Origin: Alligator mississippiensis
Taxonomy: Eukaryota; Chordata; Crocodylia; Alligatoridae
Direction of reading: 5' to 3'
NCBI RefSeq assembly: GCF_030867095.1
Contig: NC_081831.1
Coordinates: 68,710,716 to 68,774,715, forward strand
DNA: 64,000 nucleotides
Position 1 is the first letter of the stretch; every line of letters starts with the position of its first letter. The notes under the pieces were generated by a model. That model saw nothing but the letters and a program-made list of their open reading frames with translations. It was not told where the DNA came from and did not search any database. The translations under genes and the position numbers were made by a program. Shown here in pieces: positions 56,475 through 64,000 of this stretch.

Positions 56475-56808
56475 TATTAAGGCAGTGGTTGTCAACTGGG
56501 GGTATGCATACACCCAGGGGTACTTGGGAAGGCCCTAGGAGGTACATGCGGGCAGGCAGGGATGGAGTGCTGCCACCCATCACTGCCAGCTCCCAGGAGC
56601 AGGGCTGGGCCGAGGCAAAGGCAGTGGCGCCCCTCTGCAGGCCGCGCAGGTGCCGTCTGGCTAATCAGACACGCTTGGGGGGGGGGGGGGGAGGTTGCAC
56701 ATGGCGGCTGCTGCCATCTACTGTCTCGTGCCACTGCTCCGTGTTCGGCCACACACCACCCCTTGCGCCACGTCTGGCCACCAGGGGTTGAAAATCCCTG
56801 TATTAAAA
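56475..56808 (+). mobile_element. 318-bp hAT MITE with imperfect 8-bp TSD
   Basis: The body is 56483-56800. It begins CAGTGGTTGTCAACTGGGG and ends with the inverse of CAGGGATTTTCAACCCCTGG. The flanks TATTAAGG and TATTAAAA agree at six of eight. The interior is GC-rich, with a poly-G run near 56678. Confidence 0.75.
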
Positions 56809-57163
56809 AGGCACTCATTTGAAGTGGGGAGAGACTGGGGAAATCAAACCAGAACAAGAATTTAACCATGGATTTCCTATATTCTAGGAGAGTGCTTTGT
56901 AATATTCTTTTAACAAGCATCATAAATGACAGAATACAATAAGTCCTTCTGAAGCTAAATTATGGAAACTTGTACATTTGTCCAACATTCAGTTAACTTG
57001 CAATAAAAATTCAAACTTATTATTAAACTAAGATGCACTGAATTAGTCCAACATCCTCTGTACAATAGAAACATTTGTGACCAGAGGAATGTAATACAAT
57101 ATTAATTCACTGGTAACAACTTAAGATTACAGTAGTTACGAGCACTATATTGTGATAATTTTA
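56809..57163. other. intron 1 sequence between two hAT elements
   Basis: AT-rich; nothing recognised. Confidence 0.5.
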
Positions 57164-59736
57164 CTAATAAACAGGGATCCAGATTTCCCGTTTGCCATGG
57201 AAAAACATGGTAAAACCCGGATTTTCTCATTTTAAGGAGAAAAACCTGGGAAATGGTGGGATTCCCCTTGTGGGCTGGCAGTGAGAGGAGGGCAGTCAGG
57301 AAAGGGGTGCCATGTGCACATGCACAAGGCTGCCACAGCCATGTGAGCAGTTCCTGCAGTTAAGTTGGGGGTCGGGGAGGGAGAACTGAGGGCCCCATAG
57401 TGAAGCCGGAAGGGATTTGGGCTGGTGCCATTGCCTAGCCAGGGTAGTGCATGGGGCCAGAATGCACAGTTGTAGGGCCTGGGTGGAGAGCAGGACAGGG
57501 CTGTGGGTAGCTTGTTTGGGGATGAGGGGGAAAGAGGGAGGAGAGCTTGCTTCTCGCCGCTGCATGCACTCCTGGGTGGTGGAATAGGGGGCATGTGCCC
57601 TCCGGATTTATGTGCCAGGTAGGGGCAGATGCAGGCTACCCACTATGGGCTTGGGGCTCACCACCCTGCTGCCCTCCCCCCAGGGCCTTTGCAGTTTAGT
57701 GGGTGGGACCTGGCATGGCAGGACAGAGCGGGGACAGGTGGGGAAGCTCATTGCTACTGCTGGGAGCTCTGCATCAGTGTGGTGAGGTGCCCCCTGCCCG
57801 CCCAGCAGCAGTGAGGGGCACAACCCTGCACCGCCAACCCCAGTGCTGCTGGGCAGGCAGAGAACGCCTCGGCATGGTGGCGTGGAACTCTGAGCAGCAG
57901 CAACGCGCTTCCCTGCCCAGCCCTGCTATGTCGGATCCTGTCTGCTGGGCTATGGAGGCCCCAGGGGGAGGACAGCAGGGTGGGGAGCCTCAAGCCCACA
58001 GAGGGCAGCCTGTCCCTGCCTCCCCATGGGCTCTGCTCTGGCTGTGCCATTTGTGGAGGAGGCAGGCTCCATGCTCCGCTCTGCTGCAGCAGCTGCTGCC
58101 TCCCACGGATGGCAGTCACACACTGCTATGGGGGTCAGGTTGCTTTAGACCCAGGTCCCTGTCCCCACAGCCCTTGCAGCTAGGGGCCCCATTCTGCTAG
58201 GGTTGTTGGGGGCAGGTGGGGTTTGGGTGGAGAGTGAGGCATCAGCATGGGCAGTGCACTGGCATCTCAGGACTGCTCAGCATCATGAAGCAGCGGGGGG
58301 CAGGGACAGCTGCTGCTGGACCCATGTCCTGGTGCATGAAGAGGACAGGAGGAGCTCTGATTTTCCACGATAAAAAACCCAAAAATCAAACACCAACATT
58401 TATAGCTAGTTAGAATTTATTTTATTACTAGCAAATTGGCTGTCAAGAATGACTGGGGGGGGAGCGGAGGGGGATGGAGCCCCATGCCTCCCCCCATCTG
58501 GGCCTCCTTCCCCTTCCCTCCTGCTGCTGGGGTCCAGGCTCATTGTCCGTCCCCCCCCGCCCCTTGCAGTGGTGGTGGGAGGGGAGGAGCAGATCCGGGC
58601 CTAATGTGGGGAAAGACCGGGCCAGAGGGTGGGGAGAAACTGGGCCATGGCGGCAGCAGGGGGGAGGGAAGCAGCAGACCCAGTCCGACCTGGCAGTGGC
58701 AGGGGAACAGAAGAGAGCTTGAAGCCCATGTGGGGGGTGGGAGAGGATGGGAAATGGGGGACTAGTGGGACTGGGCCCGAGGGGGGAGGAGGCTGGCTCC
58801 CCCCCACTGCCATGATGGGCTGGCTTCTCCCCCCACTTCAGGCCTGGTCCCAATCCCCCCCACCAGGCCCAAGCCCACTCCTCCCGTGCTCCCCTTCCCC
58901 GCCCCCCCTCCCTGTTACTAGGTCAGCTTGGGGCCCACTGCTCCCCCTGCCTTGGTGGCTCAGCTTCTCCCCACCTTTGGGCCTGGTCCTCCCCTGCACT
59001 GGGCCTGTGCCCACACCTTCCCTTCCCCCCACCACCATGGAGACACATCCACCATTCCCCCCACTGCCAACACGTGTTGGGACCTGCAGACAGCAGCGAC
59101 AGAAGGGAGGAGGGGTGGGTCGAGGCCAGTACTGTTGCCATCACCTGCAAGGCGTAAGGGGGGGGGGGGGGGGCAGCGCCCTGAGGCCAGCTCCAGCGGC
59201 CTTGCTTCTCCCCCGCCCCAACACACTCCATCCTCACCACCTGCCGGGGGGGGGGGAGGGGGGGGCACAGCAGGGCAAAGCCAGCACTGCTGGCCTCGCT
59301 CCCTGCCCCACCCGTTCCGTCTGCTTCATTGCCATTGCCTCCAGAGAGCAGGGCAGGGTGGGGGGGAAGGCAAGGCAAGGAGCTGGCCTCACCCCCCTCT
59401 CCATGGCGGTGCTCCACCACCACCACCAGCTCCTGTTCAAATGCTTGTTCGCACTCTGATTGGCTGTTTGTCAGCCAATTAGAGCGCTAATAGAGCATTA
59501 CCGACAGACAGGCAGACTTCCAAACAGAGTTAAAATTGTAAATATAGTCATAAAACATCGTATTCAACTGATACCAATATATACAGTGGCATTTCATTTT
59601 AATCATGGAAAAATGCAGATTTTGGGGGTTTTAATCAGAGAATGCATGAGTGCGTTGGGGGAGGGAACGGAAGAGGAGGCTTTATCAGAGAATTTGCAAT
59701 TTTTAAACAGAGAAAACCAGGATCCCTGCTAATAAA
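57164..59736 (+). mobile_element. 2.56 kb hAT element with perfect 8-bp TSD
   Basis: The body is 57172-59728. It begins CAGGGATCCAGATTTCCC and ends with the inverse of CAGGGATCCTGGTTTTCTC. It is flanked on both sides by CTAATAAA (57164-57171 and 59729-59736), an exact 8-bp duplication. The interior is strongly GC-rich, with long poly-G and poly-C runs (near 59158, 59246 and 58896) and loosely repeated CCCC/TGGGCCTGGTCC-type motifs. Long open frames in several registers, such as 58629-59459, are composition artefacts; no transposase motif is seen. Confidence 0.85.
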
Positions 59737-60312
59737 AATACTGTATGAGAAACTAGCAATATTGATTTGTTGAGGTCAAAGACTATAGACTGACAAATTG
59801 AATATTAAGTTTTACTAATGTGTGCTCTAAAAGGACATTAAGAAAGTACTTGGAGTACACTCATATTCCAACATTTATATGAAATATAAAAAATGTATAT
59901 AGCTTGTCAATGCATATAGCACTCTCATTTGAGAACTTTAGGTAATCCACCCTCCTTGGAACAAATGAGACTACCTGCAAACTTGTTATCTTGGGATGTG
60001 TTAGCACTACAAAATAAGAGCTTTGCCGGAGTTACAGTAGCATCTTCCACATGAGCAAGGATATTGGGGGTAAACTCCTGGTCCCATTAAAGTTAGTGGT
60101 GAAATTCTCAGTGATCTACAAATACTCAAAACAAATTCAAGGAACAAACCAGAAGATAAAATACTGGCTCAACTAAAAAGTTATAAAAGTTGTGGTGTTG
60201 AAAGCAAATAGCACTTGATAAGATCAAGCCCTTTGGTTACAAGTGCTTCCTGAATTAGGAACTGGGTATTGATTTAGTTACCAAAATTTCCTCTTAAGCG
60301 TTCAGACTCTAT
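59737..60312. other. intron 1 sequence
   Basis: AT-rich; nothing recognised. Confidence 0.5.
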
Positions 60313-60792
60313 GGCTGCGTCCAGCCGAGTGTGGCCATGTGGCGTTTCAGACACATGTGATACCATATACACATTCAGCTGTTTTCTGCACTGCAAAGTA
60401 GCAGCATGGTTTGGTTTTTTTTGACCCTTGGATGTCCAGGGGTCAAAAAAACCTGCAAACCCCCCCCCCAAAAACGTGGAGCAGTGCACATGGCGACAGT
60501 GCGTGCCACTCAAAACTGGAGCCTGGCCAGCTGGGGCCATGTTCCAGCTGCTGGCCAGGCTCCAAACAGCAGGATTGCCGCTGCTGCTCAGAGGCCCCCA
60601 GGATCCTAGGTAAAGCTGCTAGGGCTAGCCCAGTGCTGGCCCCAGCCTCCCCAACCCCACTGCAGGTAACCTGCTGCATGCCAGAGGGCACATGGAACAG
60701 GTGTTCCTCAGAGACAAGCAGCAGCAGCACCAGGTGTCCTGCTGCTAGCTGTCACCAGGGAACTAAACATCCATGCTCGTGTGGACGCGGCC
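60313..60792. mobile_element. 480-bp inverted-repeat DNA element
   Basis: The left end GGCTGCGTCCAGCCGAGTGT and the inverse of the right end GGCCGCGTCCACACGAGCAT agree at 15 of 20. An internal hairpin TTTTTTTGACCC / GGGTCAAAAAAA-type lies near 60414-60450. No target duplication was found. The superfamily is uncertain. Confidence 0.6.
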
Positions 60793-62322
60793 TGCAAGTG
60801 TTGTCTCAGCAATTTCACGGTTAGGATCCCATATACTCCAACAGAAATAGTGTAGAATAGTGTTAGACAGTTTGGAATATTTAAGACACTTACATGGAAA
60901 TATTTAAATTTAAAGAGAAGTGTTTTTACAGAATTGGAGAGTAAACATAAGCTAAAAGCATACTTTCAGAAAACTTACTCACTGGACTAAATCTGACTCT
61001 AGAAATCCCTTTAACAGGGCTGTACATGAGAGAGAAACTTAAGGTTTGATCCACGGCAAAGCTTAAACCTTTTACGTTTTTAAGCACCTATGTAAAGAAA
61101 ACAAATCCTGATAAACTGTGGCTGTGTCATCTTGCGCTCATATTAAAGGTATTAATGGCTTTAGTTACATATTAGCTATGTTCCCATATCCTTCAGCTGA
61201 ACTCCACCTCTTCTAGACTAGCTGTGGATACAGAATACAAGGTACCTTTGTAGACTGGGAAGCTGATCAGTATTTTCTCAAACTAAGTAGTTACAGTTTT
61301 CATTATTTAACCTCATCCCCCCCCCCCCCCCAAAAAAAAACCCAAAGAAAAAAAACAAAACAAAACACACGGACCAATTCTGGAGTAGATTCATTTATAG
61401 AGAGAGATATTTTTAGATATTAAATTAAATTTGGTACCATGAGGGGAAAAACAAATCACGGACAAACATGTGACAATCTGCATTCTAGCATCATCTATTA
61501 ACAGCTAGTGATCAATATAAAAGCACTTATGTGCATACAGATGCATTAGAATGAACACTGTAGTACAGGCTTTCATATTAAAAATGTGCATTTTATGAAG
61601 GGAGGAAACTAATGTGCAAGGTACAAGATGCTACTTCTCCATTATCTCCTTGCATTCACCATTCATGTCAAAGTGTCCTGCAAACTACATACTCAAATCA
61701 CTTCAAACAAGTGGTTACAAAGCTATTTCTAGAATGGAACATGGAAATTCTTTAAACTATTTTAGACTACAAATGGTACTGTAGCCAATCAAAACTGAAA
61801 GGGAATTAGGCCTACTTTAATTAACAATATTGATATTTGCCTTGGACACGGAAAAATTAACATCCTACTTTCACATGAAGGTTGCCATGGGATTTTTAAT
61901 GGCCTACAAAAGCACCCAGGACTTCTATTTCATAAGTCATCTGATATACATCTCATATGAAGTCAGGCAGTTACTCACTGAATGACAAACACTTTGATAT
62001 TCACTGGGTTTTCTGTGGAGATTTCATTTATCAAAACAAGTGTTGGCTGTAAATAATGAAGATCATGGCTTAAAGTTCAAAAAAATGGACCTTATATGGA
62101 ATCTGCAGTAGCACCAAAAGCCATGCAGTAAGGTTCAAATTTGTGAATCTCTTCACTTTGTCACTTAAGATTGAAACTGCACTCTTTGTATCTCATTGTT
62201 TTAGATATTCCAAGTCTCCATGATCTACAAGTTCCATGCAACACACATAAGCACCATGGAAATGATTACTAACAAATTTAACATTTAAACTCAGCACCCC
62301 GCGTGCCAAGCCTAGCACATGC
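60793..62322. other. intron 1 sequence
   Basis: AT-rich with a poly-C/poly-A junction near 61320-61340. No exon 1 and no element are recognised. Confidence 0.5.
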
Positions 62323-62522
62323 CCAGAAGAGGTGTTGCGTTAGCTGAACCCAGCTCATCCAACATCTGTATAGATCAGGTGCTTTAGTGGGGCTATTTTG
62401 GTTCTTTTATCCAATATCTGATTGAATCAGCTTTAGATAAATGGCCAAAAAAGCCCCGCTGAAGTGCCTGATCTATACAGACATTGTGGAGCTGGGTCAA
62501 ACTAATACACTGCTTCTTCTGG
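62323..62522. repeat. 200-bp imperfect palindrome (fold-back element)
   Basis: The left half CCAGAAGAGGTGTTGCGTTA ... CTGTATAGATCAGGTGCTTT ... AGTGGGGCTATTTTGG is the inverse of the right half CCAAAAAAGCCCCGCTGAAG ... TGCCTGATCTATACAGACA ... CACTGCTTCTTCTGG. The arms are roughly 95 bp with an AT-rich centre near 62415. It is probably a fold-back MITE. The flanks gave no clear duplication. Confidence 0.7.
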
Positions 62523-64000
62523 TAAAATGCATTTCCCCCCCACGTCTGTCAGAAGCCATAGAGAATACAGTCTGCTTGGGGCTTCACAATGCTATTGTAT
62601 AAGCAGCCGATTTTTTCTGAGCTGCAGTCTAAACTTTCCAACAGGACTTACAACGTGTAAGTTAAAGGTTTTGGGGACATTCCTTCACTGTGGAGTTAGC
62701 TTAGGCATCTGAATTCAATTAGCTTGGTTAGCCTAGTACAGGAATGAGCCGTGCTAGAAAGAAATACTTGGATTCACACTGGCACCACGTTTACCTGCGT
62801 AAAACACCAGGATCTTGGAGGGAGGGAGAGAAAATGCATCCTATGATTCTCAGTCTTCAGTGAGATGAACCATTCTGATGCCATTCTGATGTTCCCTTCA
62901 GTAACTGGTGTGATAAATTATCTGCCGTCTAGTATATATAGGAGAACTGTGGGAAAACACTAAAAGACATTCAACCCTTGAATAGCTTAACCTGAATCTT
63001 CACTGCACAGTGAGCAAGATACCAACCCAAGGCTGGGCAGCAGCTGTTCATTAGCCTACTCTCTAATACAGATCATCCAGTACAGGTGAAAAGCACGATC
63101 GATGGATAGGTGGATGGATGAAGTCTATGGATGGATAAGAATCTCTTTGTGCAAGTGGTGGCCTACCTTTTTATTGTTTCAATATCATTTGTTGGCAATG
63201 GCAGGAGGACTGCATGCCCTGTCCCACAATCCTGCAGGAGTCAAGATAGCCCTCTACCCTCACAGGTAGAAGCAAGCATCCCATGCCTTGTTCCTCTCTC
63301 CTGAGCTCTTCCAGACTCTTTTCCCTCTCTACCCCCCCCCTGCCATTAAGCGACCCGGGGTTGCAGAAGACCTCCTCTGGGCAGAGTGCAAGAATCAAAA
63401 CAAGAAAAGCTACTCCTACTGGCCATCCGCTGTGACTGCAGGTCTCTCCAACTCCAAACAGCAAATTGCTTAGAGTTGGCCTGGTGTGCATTTAGCAGAG
63501 CTACACTTTAAAACCTAACTTTTTTCTTTTACAGTTGATATGTTTTGTTTAATTTTTTTTTTAATTTTGTAACCATCTGGGCTGAACCCAGGGTTTTAGA
63601 ATAAAAGTCAATGAAAAGAACTGTTTAGTTATGAACATGATTCACATTTACACTTACTTAACACTGATAGTCGTTACATTCTAAAAAAATGTAACAAATG
63701 TTGATTTCATAGGTAACTATTATGAAAAACTTATTTTTTGTAGTTAGTAAAAGTATCTAAACTGCTAAAGATTAGTCTCCCTTCTCAGTGTTCTCATAAA
63801 TAAATTCTTCAAATATTTGACTATTATTTGTCAATATTGAATTGGTCAACAGAACAAGAATTTTTGGCTGGCCAAATACCCAAGTCTATCACACTTGACT
63901 GGGAGCTCAAGTCAGCTCTACAGTAAAGTTAAGGAAAACAAACAGGGGTCAAGGGCTTAATTGATATGGTCTGCATTTCTACACAAGATATTTTCTTAAT
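62523..64000. other. intron 1 sequence to the right edge
   Basis: A short GATG/GATA-type simple repeat lies at about 63095-63136 and poly-T near 63546. Exon 1 of the PICALM-like gene is not seen, so it should be beyond the window. Confidence 0.5.

Noticed and set aside
58428-59482. Open frames up to 276 codons in the GC-rich region
   Set aside because: They lie inside a hAT element, occur in many overlapping frames and are Pro/Gly-rich with poly-G runs; no domain is recognisable.
55031-64000. Exon 1 of the PICALM-like gene
   Set aside because: I searched the minus strand for an ATG exon ending in a GPKKKHLD-like peptide and found none.

Overview
This is a vertebrate nuclear locus, most likely from a crocodilian (a turtle is the main alternative). 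The reasons are abundant CR1 LINEs, including one nearly complete copy, many hAT- and Harbinger-like DNA elements, no mammalian L1 or Alu, AT-rich introns, and one sharp CpG-island promoter. The organism call is inference.

Two host genes are present, both on the minus strand. (1) VBP1, prefoldin subunit 3: coding exon 1 (9456-9545) lies in a CpG island at about 8930-9760 and exon 2 is at 7751-7875; the rest of the gene runs off the left edge. (2) A gene of the PICALM/AP180 clathrin-assembly family: 21 coding exons (exons 2-22) run from 55030 down to the stop codon at 24629. All introns have GT-AG borders and the reading frame stays open across every junction. Exon 1, with the start codon and the KKKH lipid-binding motif, is not in the window and should lie beyond 64000. 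The protein is closer to PICALM than to SNAP91 but more diverged than a PICALM ortholog should be, and it sits beside VBP1 (Xq28 in human) rather than in the human PICALM neighbourhood. I therefore read it as a third, PICALM-like paralog.

Layout: 1-7750, VBP1 intron with an old CR1, a hAT element and a near-complete 4.9 kb CR1 (ORF1 esterase, ORF2 endonuclease/RT). 7751-9760, VBP1 exons 2 and 1 and promoter. 9761-24144, intergenic, with hAT, CR1 and Tigger-like elements and a 1.75 kb GC/TG-rich minisatellite inside a hAT element. 24145-55030, the PICALM-like gene, whose introns carry a second CR1 (41611-43664), a SINE-like retroposon with 13-bp duplications, a palindromic hAT element and a Harbinger-like MITE. 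55031-64000, part of intron 1 of the same gene, with a 2.56 kb hAT element flanked by perfect 8-bp duplications and two more inverted-repeat elements.

Most interesting: in the full-length CR1, the ORF1 stop is immediately preceded by an in-phase T_TTA_AAC heptamer. ORF2 lies in the -1 frame, overlaps ORF1, and has no ATG near its start, so programmed -1 frameshifting may express ORF2. The PICALM-like gene is the other main discovery candidate.
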